Source: an uncultured bacterium
GTDB taxonomy: Bacteria > Bacillota_I > Bacilli_A > RFN20 > CAG-826
Direction of reading: 5' to 3'
DNA: 38,300 nucleotides
Assembly: GCA_949285455.1 (NCBI GenBank)
Contig: CASDXP010000007.1
Coordinates: 1 to 38,300 of the forward strand
The notes below the pieces were generated by a model, which searched no databases, was not told the origin of the DNA, and saw nothing but the letters and a program-made list of their open reading frames with translations. Each line of letters starts with the position of its first letter. Within the stretch, counting starts at the first letter, position 1. Position numbers and translations under genes: made by a program. This document shows, one piece after another, positions 16,245 through 24,344 of this stretch.

Positions 16245-17252
16245 TTAAGCTGCAACAGCGACCCAAGAAGAGGTTCCGCCATCAGCGTAAAGTGTACCAT
16301 AAACTGTATAACGACCAGCGGTTTGTACGACAGCGTTCGTATTTTCAATAGCCATTAAACCAGTGGTGAAAACTTCACTTTCACCATTATGATCGATCCA
16401 CTTGGACATATCTTCGTTACAAACTTTCCAATTATCACCAACTTGGAAATTCATCGTAATCATCCATTCGTGGCTACCTTCGGTGCCAGGATTTGGATTA
16501 ACTTCCATTTCAAAGCCACCAGAAACGTTCCAAGTTGCCCCAGTGAAAGATGGACCTTCACCGACGATATAAAGACTATCTTCGGCTGGATCAGGTAACG
16601 TAATAGCGCCTACCCAAAGTTCGATTGCACCATCGAGCCAGAATTTAAGATACATAGAATATGTACCAGCGGTGACGACAGTTGAAGTACCTGCGGCGTC
16701 GTGAGTTAAATCACCGACGTAATATGCACTTCCAGCATCCTTAGCGGGGTCTTGATCACGATATGAAGTAATTAAGACTGTTTCATCTTCATCTGCATCA
16801 TAGATGATAAAAGTATCATCTTTTGCTAAGGTGACACCTTCTACCATATATTCTTCACAGTTTGGATCAGTATTACCTTCATTTAACGTTAATGGGTAAG
16901 TAGTAGAGTTATTAACCATAAGATTTAAACCCGCAAGAACTTCACCACCTCCAATTGGAGTAGAAGTGTATTGCGCGGTCGTGGTAAAGGAAGATTGAAC
17001 GTTCGTCAAATCTTTATCCCAACCACTGAAAGTGTAAGTATATTCACTATCAGCTGGTCTAGTAGGAGTTTCACCTTCGTAGACGGCTGTTTCGCCAGCC
17101 TTGACTGTATCAGTACCTAAGACTGTTTCATCGTAATTGACGAAAGTGACAGTAAATTCACCTTCTGGTCCTGGTGGGACTGGGTCAGGCTCATCACAAC
17201 CCGTTAGTAAGCCAATCGATGCTGCTAATACTGCTAATAATTTTAGTTTCAT
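16245..17252 (-). CDS. Lipoprotein with InlB-like repeat and two probable glycan-binding modules
   Basis: A 335-residue lipoprotein with lipobox LTGC (Cys19) and an Asp/Pro-rich linker. An InlB-type repeat (33-98; VTFVNYDETVL, PTRPADSEYTYTFSGWDKDL) is nearly the same as the one in the amylase, even in the following VQSSFTT. Two modules follow: 107-218 (EEYMVEGVTLAKDDTFIIYD, AGTYSMYLKFW) and 226-335 (LYIVGEGPSF, GDNWKVCNEDMSKW). Conserved aromatic residues in each module could form a sugar platform. There is no catalytic domain, so the inferred role is to capture starch for the co-encoded enzymes. Confidence 0.78.
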   Translation of the reverse strand: MKLKLLAVLAASIGLLTGCDEPDPVPPGPEGEFTVTFVNYDETVLGTDTVKAGETAVYEGETPTRPADSEYTYTFSGWDKDLTNVQSSFTTTAQYTSTPIGGGEVLAGLNLMVNNSTTYPLTLNEGNTDPNCEEYMVEGVTLAKDDTFIIYDADEDETVLITSYRDQDPAKDAGSAYYVGDLTHDAAGTSTVVTAGTYSMYLKFWLDGAIELWVGAITLPDPAEDSLYIVGEGPSFTGATWNVSGGFEMEVNPNPGTEGSHEWMITMNFQVGDNWKVCNEDMSKWIDHNGESEVFTTGLMAIENTNAVVQTAGRYTVYGTLYADGGTSSWVAVAA

Positions 17253-17300
17253 ATTTAATCTATTTATCCTCCTTTAGATATGTATACGAAAACAATATAT

Positions 17301-19985
17301 TTATTCTACTGGAGTAGGAGTCGCAACTTGAACCCAAGTTGAATAATCCCCATCCGCATAGAATGATAGATAAATAGTATAAGTGCCGGCTTGGTCGACG
17401 ACGACGTTTTTATCACTATCTTCAGTGACGTGCATCATGTTTTCAGCGAAAACACCTGGTGTGCCGCCATTTTGCCAAGCGTGCCAATTAGTGGTGCCTT
17501 CAGTGACAGTTACAAGTTTCCAAGTATCACCAACTTCAAAATCGATAGTAATAGTGTATTCAGTGGCAATATCTCCACTTGGATTTGGATTAGTTTCCAT
17601 TTTTACGCCACCCGCGGCATTCCAAGTAAGAGTTGGATCAGTTAAGAAAGAACCACTTCCAACGACGTAAGCCCCATCTTCAACAGTTGGTGTAGGAGCG
17701 GGTTCAGTAATTGGAGTAGCGTAAACTTCGATCCAATTAGGATTATCGGTGTAATTATGAATGTAGATATCATATTCACCCGGAGTGACCACTAAGATGT
17801 TATCTTTGGATTCATTTCCTGCTGCGCCTGGGGCGAGTAAATCACCAGTGGAGAAGGCTGAACCATTAGAATAAGCACTTACGTTAACGTAATTTTCTTG
17901 CGTTACATCGTAGAATCTAAATTGATCACCAGCTTCTAAAGTTAGACCAGTAATCATATATTCAAATACATAATTTGTGGCTGCGTTAGGATTAGCTTGT
18001 AATTTGATACCAGATTCAACTGTCCAAGGATCTAAACCTTCTTCAACAAATGAACCATCACCAACGATGTACATTCCTTCAGTCGTAGGTGTAGGTGGTT
18101 CTGGCGTAGTGATAGGTGTAATCCAAACTTCGTACCAACTTGGATTATCTACGTAGTTATGAAGATAAATGCTATATTTACCCGGAGTGACCACTAAGAT
18201 GTTATCTTCTGTTTCATTTGCACCGGTTCCAGGTTTAAGCATATCACCGACACTAAAAGCGGAGCCAGCGGTAGCGGAGTCATTGTAGCCACCGACGGTA
18301 ATATAAGTTTCGTTTGTAGCGTCGTAGAATCTAAATTCATCGTCAGCCGCTAAAGTTAGATCAGTGATCATGTATTCAGCGACGTAAGTTTCACTCGCAG
18401 CAGTGTTAGCTTGTAATTCGATGCCAGATTCAACTGTCCAAGGATCTAAACCTTCTTCAACAAATGAACCATCACCAACGATGTACATTCCTTCAGTCGT
18501 AGGTGTAGGTGGTTCTGGTTCACTTACGCGTGGAGAATAAAGTTCGATTGCACCATCATCCCAAAATTTAAGATAGAAAGTGTAAGAACCAGCGACGTGA
18601 ACAATGGAAGTACCAGCATTATCGTGACTTAAATCACCGACGTAATATGCACTTTCGGCATCTTCTACTGCATCTTGATCACGATAAGAAGTAACTAAAA
18701 CAATTTCATTATCATTGTTTTTAATTGTAAAAGTATCATCAACTTCTAAAGCGATACCAGTAGAAATCATGTATTCTTCACAATTAGGAATTTCATTATT
18801 TTCATTTAAAGTAAATGGATGAGAAGTCGTACCTACGACAAGGTTATAACCTTCTTGTGGAGTGGGTGGAATTTCGATTGGGGAAGAAACGTAAGTAGCT
18901 TTCGTAGTGAAAAATTCTTGTACGTTTGTGATATCTTTATCCCAGCCATTGAAAGTATAGGTATATTCACTATCATCTGGTCTAGTTGGAGTTTCGCCTT
19001 CGTAGACGGCAGTTCCACCTTCTTCGACGGTATCGACAAATAAGACTGTATCATCATAATTAGCGAAAGTGACGGTGTAAGTGGTAGGTGTTTCTCCTCC
19101 ACCGATTTCACTCGTGGTGTAACTTGCGATTAAATCGACGTCATCTTCAATTTTATAAGTGGCTAAATCGATGAGTGTTTCTGTTTCATCACCATCTACG
19201 TACCAACCTTTAAATGTATAAGAAATATTTTCTTCGACATTATCAGGTAAAGTTGGAGTTTCTCCTCCGTAAACAGCGTAAGTTTCGCCTTCTCTTAAGC
19301 CATCGACGTAAAGGCGAGTATTTTCTTCATCCGCGTTATAGAAACTAACGACGTAAACGACATCGTCTAACTGTGTTTCTCTTTCGTTATAGACGCTATA
19401 GAAGTCTTGATAACTAATGCGGCTTATCGTCTCTGAATTTGATGGAGTAGTAACTTCGTTATCTTCATCTAAGTAAACAAAGCTATCCCATGCGTAGCCA
19501 TAAGCATCGTTAATGGGTAACATTAAAGTTTCAACTTCAGGAATGAGTTCATCGATGTCTCTTAAAGTATCACTTTCAAGCATCCAACCTTCGTAAAGTA
19601 AATCTTCTTCTTCTAAAGTTGGTGCGGTATCAACTTCTGGATCAAAATCTTCCGAGATAGCGGTTTTATAAAAACGCATTAGATAAGAAGTTGAGAATGT
19701 GGCGGTTATCGTCGTATCTTTTTCAATTTCATAAAGAGTTTTATCCCAGCCAGTCCAATTATGTCTAATACGATCATCATCGGATGGTTTGCTAGGAGTT
19801 TGACCTTCATAAATCGCATTAGCGCCATGCTCTACTTCGGTCGTATAAAGAGTGGTGCCATCATAATTTTTGAAGATGACTTCATAAGTTGTGCCAGGGG
19901 GAACTGGATCTGGCCCTGGATTGGAGCACGCCCCTAAAATGAGAGCGAACGCTCCAAGGATTGGAAGTAAGATTTTTTTCATCAA
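17301..19985 (-). CDS. Large lipoprotein with InlB-like repeats and four probable glycan-binding modules
   Basis: An 894-residue lipoprotein (MMKK signal, lipobox LGAC, Cys20) preceded by GGAGG. The N-terminal half has InlB-type repeats at about 33-97, 207-290 and 302-367, around an unassigned segment (100-205). The C-terminal half has four modules at about 379-485, 499-624, 637-757 and 771-888, separated by Pro/Thr linkers (EPEPPTPTTEG, PEPPTPTTEG). Modules two and three begin with the identical peptide GMYIVGDGSFVEEGLDPWTV, reflecting a 95-bp exact DNA repeat. This is the most repeat-rich protein of the operon and the best candidate for multivalent polysaccharide binding. No enzyme domain is present. 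Confidence 0.8.
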   Translation of the reverse strand: MMKKILLPILGAFALILGACSNPGPDPVPPGTTYEVIFKNYDGTTLYTTEVEHGANAIYEGQTPSKPSDDDRIRHNWTGWDKTLYEIEKDTTITATFSTSYLMRFYKTAISEDFDPEVDTAPTLEEEDLLYEGWMLESDTLRDIDELIPEVETLMLPINDAYGYAWDSFVYLDEDNEVTTPSNSETISRISYQDFYSVYNERETQLDDVVYVVSFYNADEENTRLYVDGLREGETYAVYGGETPTLPDNVEENISYTFKGWYVDGDETETLIDLATYKIEDDVDLIASYTTSEIGGGETPTTYTVTFANYDDTVLFVDTVEEGGTAVYEGETPTRPDDSEYTYTFNGWDKDITNVQEFFTTKATYVSSPIEIPPTPQEGYNLVVGTTSHPFTLNENNEIPNCEEYMISTGIALEVDDTFTIKNNDNEIVLVTSYRDQDAVEDAESAYYVGDLSHDNAGTSIVHVAGSYTFYLKFWDDGAIELYSPRVSEPEPPTPTTEGMYIVGDGSFVEEGLDPWTVESGIELQANTAASETYVAEYMITDLTLAADDEFRFYDATNETYITVGGYNDSATAGSAFSVGDMLKPGTGANETEDNILVVTPGKYSIYLHNYVDNPSWYEVWITPITTPEPPTPTTEGMYIVGDGSFVEEGLDPWTVESGIKLQANPNAATNYVFEYMITGLTLEAGDQFRFYDVTQENYVNVSAYSNGSAFSTGDLLAPGAAGNESKDNILVVTPGEYDIYIHNYTDNPNWIEVYATPITEPAPTPTVEDGAYVVGSGSFLTDPTLTWNAAGGVKMETNPNPSGDIATEYTITIDFEVGDTWKLVTVTEGTTNWHAWQNGGTPGVFAENMMHVTEDSDKNVVVDQAGTYTIYLSFYADGDYSTWVQVATPTPVE
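18010..18104. repeat. 95-bp internal direct repeat, copy 1
   Basis: Identical to 18424-18518 (offset 414 bp). It encodes the linker and opening strand of a module in the 894-residue lipoprotein. Confidence 0.93.
18424..18518. repeat. 95-bp internal direct repeat, copy 2
   Basis: Identical to 18010-18104, while the rest of the two modules has diverged. This implies gene conversion or a recent recombination tract. Confidence 0.93.
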
Positions 19986-20016
19986 TTTTTATCCTCCAAA
20001 AATTATATTTTAAAGG

Positions 20017-21171
20017 TTAGGCTGCTGAAGCAGCGACCCACATGGAGAAGTGTGTAGTCGGTGCATCAGCGTAAACCTTAAGATAAATATCGTAATTGCC
20101 AGCGACATCTACGACAGCGTTATAGTTACCATAACCATCATCGACAGTGTGCATAAGATTTGCGGCGAAAGCGCTTCCTTCGCTAAGTTCCCAGCCACTA
20201 TTGACCCAAGTCGCACCATCCCAAGAACAAATCTTGAAGGTGTCGCCTTCTTCAAATGGTTGATTAAGTAGCATGAATTCTTCGCCATCCTTGAATGAAG
20301 ATTCTTCATTTAATAACATCGGGACACCGCCTGCGGCATTCCAAGTTAAACTTGGATCAGTTAAGAATGAACCATCACCGACGACGACCCATTCACCATC
20401 GCCATCTTTAACGATAGATAAAGCGCTGACCCAAAGTTCATAAGAGGTCGTACTCACTTTTAGATATAAGTCGTAAGTACCGGCGTATGCGACGGTCACG
20501 ACATTATCTTGATGAGTCATATCACCGACGAAGAATGCACTTTGTGCATCGCTTTGTGGGTTACGATCACGATAATTAGTGATGACGATATCCTCACCGT
20601 TCGCATCGAGGAATTTGAACTGATCACCGACGTCGAATGTCACTTGTAAAGCCATGTATTCGTTGATGCCAGCATCTTCTGGATCTTCATGGTAATCAAG
20701 TAAGATACCGCTATCTTTATCCCACGGTGTGCCGCCATTCATGAAGGCGCCTTCACCTACGAGATAATATTCCATATCTTCAGGTGGAATGACTATAGGT
20801 GGAACGTAACTTGAATCCCATTGGCCATAAATATATAAGAATTGACCGACGACGTTTGGATTAGGGCAAGTGTAAGTATCGAAATCGATGAGATCGGACA
20901 TATCACCTAATAAAGGTTTAAATGACCAGCCGAGGAAAATATCGAAGGCAGGATCATTAGATGTAGGATTAGTGGAAGGGGGAGTAATCTTTTCACCATA
21001 CTTTGCAGTTACTTCGTAGAAAGGATCCTTTAAATCCTCTTCATCACTATTTTCAAAGAAGTAGAAATGGACTGGGGTTTCTGGAACTGGGGGAAGGGGA
21101 TCTGGTTCTGGAGCACAGCCGACGACTAAAAGTGAAGCGAGGGCGGCGAGAAAAAACATTTTCTTTTTCAT
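20017..21171 (-). CDS. Lipoprotein with two probable glycan-binding modules
   Basis: A 384-residue lipoprotein when started at the ATG at 21171. This start gives a proper signal (MKKKMFFLAALASLLVVGC, lipobox Cys19) and has AAGGAGGAAAG upstream. The longer open frame to 21255 would run into the pullulanase gene and bury the signal. After a Pro-rich linker, residues 33-125 resemble a degenerate InlB-type repeat (FLGW, YGQW). Modules lie at 135-250 (YYLVGEGAF, VGDQFKF, AGTYDLYLK) and 261-384 (WVVVGDGSFLTDPSLTWNAAG, GDTFKICSWDG). The second is close to the last module of the 894-residue protein. It starts 19 bp after the pullulanase stop. Confidence 0.8.
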   Translation of the reverse strand: MKKKMFFLAALASLLVVGCAPEPDPLPPVPETPVHFYFFENSDEEDLKDPFYEVTAKYGEKITPPSTNPTSNDPAFDIFLGWSFKPLLGDMSDLIDFDTYTCPNPNVVGQFLYIYGQWDSSYVPPIVIPPEDMEYYLVGEGAFMNGGTPWDKDSGILLDYHEDPEDAGINEYMALQVTFDVGDQFKFLDANGEDIVITNYRDRNPQSDAQSAFFVGDMTHQDNVVTVAYAGTYDLYLKVSTTSYELWVSALSIVKDGDGEWVVVGDGSFLTDPSLTWNAAGGVPMLLNEESSFKDGEEFMLLNQPFEEGDTFKICSWDGATWVNSGWELSEGSAFAANLMHTVDDGYGNYNAVVDVAGNYDIYLKVYADAPTTHFSMWVAASAA

Positions 21172-21190
21172 CTTTTCTTTCCTCCTTTCC

Positions 21191-24100
21191 TTAATAGCCA
21201 TAGGCAAACATGAGAAGTTGATATCTTTCCATGCTCGCGCAATCGGCTTTGCCATCGATTCTAGAATTGAACATTAAGGTGCTTGTATCCATAGACATAG
21301 AAACACTATTGTTGTCCGCTCTTCCAGAGAAGGCAATGTAATAATTTCCACCGCTAGTTCTTTCGGTGCAGAAGCCAAAAGCAGTAGAGCCACTTTCGGT
21401 TTGCCAACCTTTTGTAATAGAAGTATTATCGGGGAAATCGATTAAAGTTTTTGAAATGATATCTTTTCTTAATTGAATCATTTCTTGGAATTTTTCAAAG
21501 TAAGGAAGCATGTTATGCTTAACGCCATTATAGTCGGTGATAGAAATCTTACGATCATATTGGAAAGCATTACATAGATCGCTTGAACGATAAGAGTTAT
21601 GAGAGATGATTTTGCCATACATTCTCACTTCTGGAGTGCATACTGGACCTGGTTCATAATCTTCCGCATTTGGATCTCGATAAGATGGTAAATCAGGATA
21701 AGGAATAGCATCGTTATCAGGATTATCTGGATCATCGTTTATGACGAGCGCTTTACTTCTAAAGATTTCTTCACCGGATTGCATGAAAGCAACGCCTTGT
21801 GAGAACATGACCGCAGCATGGACTGCGACACTTGCTGTTGCGACAACTTCTGGATTTGGTTCATATTCTGGCCCAGGAGTAAGTTCATCGGTTTCTTTTA
21901 ATGTGTAATTTAGTTGATCCCAAGCAGTGTAGTTATCGTGACAAGAAGCATAATTTATCGTTTGGACAGCGTTAGAGTAACCGCCATAGGAATTGACGCC
22001 TTGTAACATTTGGACGACTTCATTAGCCTTACCAGCGACATCGCTTGCGCCTTGGGAAATAAAACCATAACCAGGATAAGGAACATTCGTTCCATAACCG
22101 AAGTCATTACCGCCTCTGATGGCGTTACGGCCACCATCGTTGAAACCACCGACAGTGCTCGGATTTTCTTGTGTTGGATATAAATCACTATAAGCAGCAG
22201 CAGTATCGGTACCTTTAGTGCCTGGATCACCATTGTAACCACCAGAAGTCCAACCTTCACCGTAGACGACGATATCTGGATCAACTTCGTATAAAGCTTT
22301 TCTTACTTTATCCATCGTGCCAGTATCGATTAAACCCATGAGGTCGAAACGGAAACCTTTAATTTTAAATTCAGAGGCCCAATAGACGACGCTATCGACG
22401 ATGAATTTAGAAGCCATGGTCGCTTCAGTTTTTACTTCGTTACCGCAACCAGCGCCATCAGTGTAGAAACCTTCCTCGTTCGTTCTAAAATAGTAACGAG
22501 GCATAATTTTATTTAAGTTATTAGATGAGACGGATGAAACGTGGTTGTAGACGACGTCCATGATGATACGTGTATGATTAGCGTTCTGCGCGTATTCTTT
22601 CACAAGAGTTTTAAGTTCGGTGACACGTACTTCACCATTGTATGGATCGCTTGAATAACCACCTTCGACGACGTTGTAGTTAAGCGGGTTATAACCCCAG
22701 TTGAATTTGACTTCAATTTCACCATTATCTTGATCGAAGAATGGTAAGATTTGTAAAGCGTTCACACCTAATTCTTCGATGTGATCAAAACCAGTTTTAA
22801 CAGTGACACCATCTTGGGTGTAAGTTGTTCCCTTTTCGTAGAAGGCAGGGAATGTACCACGTGGGGATTTTCCATTCCATGTATCATCCATCGTAAGGTC
22901 ACGGATGTGAATTTCATAGATCGATAATTCACGGCGGTCAACGATATCATAACCTTCGACGCCATCCCAAACTTCTGGAACTTCATCCCAGCCTTCAGGA
23001 TCGGTAGCGTCCAAATCAAGAATCATACCGCGAACACCATTGATGCCAGCGCTTCTTGCGTATGGATCAACGACTTCATTATTGCCGTTCACATTGATGA
23101 CGTTATAGGTGTAATATCGACCATTTAAATCACCTTCATCTTCCGCGGTGACAGTCGTTTGCCAAACGCCACCTTCGGAAATGTACATGCTATATGATAA
23201 ATAATTATCACCCACCAAATCATCGATGTAACTTGGTGTGCCGCGTCGATAGAGACGAAGTTCCACTAAAGCGGCGGTTGGAGCCCATAATTTAAAGGTC
23301 GTTTGACTCGGTGAATAAGTGACACCTAAATCATCGCCGTCATAAGTGTAGAATTCTTCGAATCTTGGGGTGCTATATAATGGTTCTAGCGACACATTAT
23401 AAACACGTGTTCTTTCCAAATTATCATCGAAGATAACCGCGAGTTGGAAGACGATATTTGGTCTAATCGTGGTCGGTAATTCGATATCCCACGCATAGAC
23501 AGTTTCGTCTGAACCATCTGGACCTGTTCCTTCTGAAACGTAAGAAGTTTCTTCTGGCTGACCAGTTTTGATGACGAAATTTTCATAGCGTGTACGTTGC
23601 ATATCAGCGTTCAAACGATAATAAGAAGCGGTGAGGGCGTAAAGCTTATAAGAATTGACTGTGCCATCACCTTCGACGTGAATCGTTTTCCAATCGCTGA
23701 ATTCGTAACTAGTAAGACGTGCCCCTAAGGTTTCTTCGTAAGTAGAATAAACTTCGACGGCACCTCCGACACCTTCTAGACACCAGACGGTTAAACTACC
23801 ATCTTCAGCGAAGGTGTAATCTGCGTAATTGATTGGGGTGTCGAGAGATTGACCTTGCCAAGTCCCGACGTTTTTGATGATGAAGTTGAAAGTCGAATGA
23901 GCGGGCCATTCGCTCGGATCGATGATGACGTACATGCCGTAGTCTTCATGAATTCCGTCCGCTTCAAGTTCAACACCATCTTGTCCACCAGCCCAAAGCC
24001 AGAAACGCTTAGTCGTATAATCAGGAATGTTCATACGATAATAAATCGTTAGACTTGTAGGGATCGTGGAGTCTTGGGCCTCAAATTCACCTATGAAATG

Positions 24101-24223
24101 AGGAATATCTTCTTCTTCAAAAAAAAGATTTTGGTCCTCAAAATCGTAGGCCAAACTTGTGCCGAGAAGGGAACCGCATGCTACAAGAAGTGTAGCAAAC
24201 AAGCTCAAATGTTTTGGTTTCAT
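21191..24223 (-). CDS. pulA: Secreted type I pullulanase (GH13)
   Basis: A 1010-residue debranching enzyme that hydrolyses alpha-1,6 bonds in pullulan and starch. A signal peptide is present; LVAC at 13-16 could be a lipobox, but cleavage after SLA at 25 is the alternative. Order: CBM41/PUD-like domain (about 52-160), an unassigned beta domain (about 165-285), CBM48 (about 300-395), the GH13 catalytic barrel and a C-terminal beta domain. The type I signature is present as FNWGYNP (507-513, usually YNWGYDP). Catalytic residues are Asp627 (GFRFDLMG), Glu656 (VYGEGW) and Asp763 (SCHDN). GAGGAG lies six bases before the ATG. It is the first gene of the operon, and 120 bp with a terminator separate it from the glucosidase gene. 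Confidence 0.93.
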   Translation of the reverse strand: MKPKHLSLFATLLVACGSLLGTSLAYDFEDQNLFFEEEDIPHFIGEFEAQDSTIPTSLTIYYRMNIPDYTTKRFWLWAGGQDGVELEADGIHEDYGMYVIIDPSEWPAHSTFNFIIKNVGTWQGQSLDTPINYADYTFAEDGSLTVWCLEGVGGAVEVYSTYEETLGARLTSYEFSDWKTIHVEGDGTVNSYKLYALTASYYRLNADMQRTRYENFVIKTGQPEETSYVSEGTGPDGSDETVYAWDIELPTTIRPNIVFQLAVIFDDNLERTRVYNVSLEPLYSTPRFEEFYTYDGDDLGVTYSPSQTTFKLWAPTAALVELRLYRRGTPSYIDDLVGDNYLSYSMYISEGGVWQTTVTAEDEGDLNGRYYTYNVINVNGNNEVVDPYARSAGINGVRGMILDLDATDPEGWDEVPEVWDGVEGYDIVDRRELSIYEIHIRDLTMDDTWNGKSPRGTFPAFYEKGTTYTQDGVTVKTGFDHIEELGVNALQILPFFDQDNGEIEVKFNWGYNPLNYNVVEGGYSSDPYNGEVRVTELKTLVKEYAQNANHTRIIMDVVYNHVSSVSSNNLNKIMPRYYFRTNEEGFYTDGAGCGNEVKTEATMASKFIVDSVVYWASEFKIKGFRFDLMGLIDTGTMDKVRKALYEVDPDIVVYGEGWTSGGYNGDPGTKGTDTAAAYSDLYPTQENPSTVGGFNDGGRNAIRGGNDFGYGTNVPYPGYGFISQGASDVAGKANEVVQMLQGVNSYGGYSNAVQTINYASCHDNYTAWDQLNYTLKETDELTPGPEYEPNPEVVATASVAVHAAVMFSQGVAFMQSGEEIFRSKALVINDDPDNPDNDAIPYPDLPSYRDPNAEDYEPGPVCTPEVRMYGKIISHNSYRSSDLCNAFQYDRKISITDYNGVKHNMLPYFEKFQEMIQLRKDIISKTLIDFPDNTSITKGWQTESGSTAFGFCTERTSGGNYYIAFSGRADNNSVSMSMDTSTLMFNSRIDGKADCASMERYQLLMFAYGY

Positions 24224-24293
24224 ATAGAACTCCTCTGCATATATATTTGTCTTTATTTTAACAAATAATTATTAATTTAAAACAAGAAAAAAA

Positions 24294-24311
24294 ACACTCT
24301 TTTTAAAGAGT
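24294..24311 (-). terminator. Terminator of the alpha-glucosidase gene
   Basis: The minus strand reads CACTCTTTAAAAAGAGTG followed by a run of eight T. It separates the glucosidase gene from the pullulanase operon. The promoter of that operon must lie between about 24240 and 24290. Confidence 0.88.
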
Positions 24312-24344
24312 GAATTTGAAAAAAGTGTAAATAAATTAATAAAT

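Noticed and set aside
21172-21255. Longer start for the 384-residue lipoprotein
   Set aside because: It would overlap the pullulanase gene and place 28 residues before a clear signal peptide. The ATG at 21171 has AAGGAGGAAAG.
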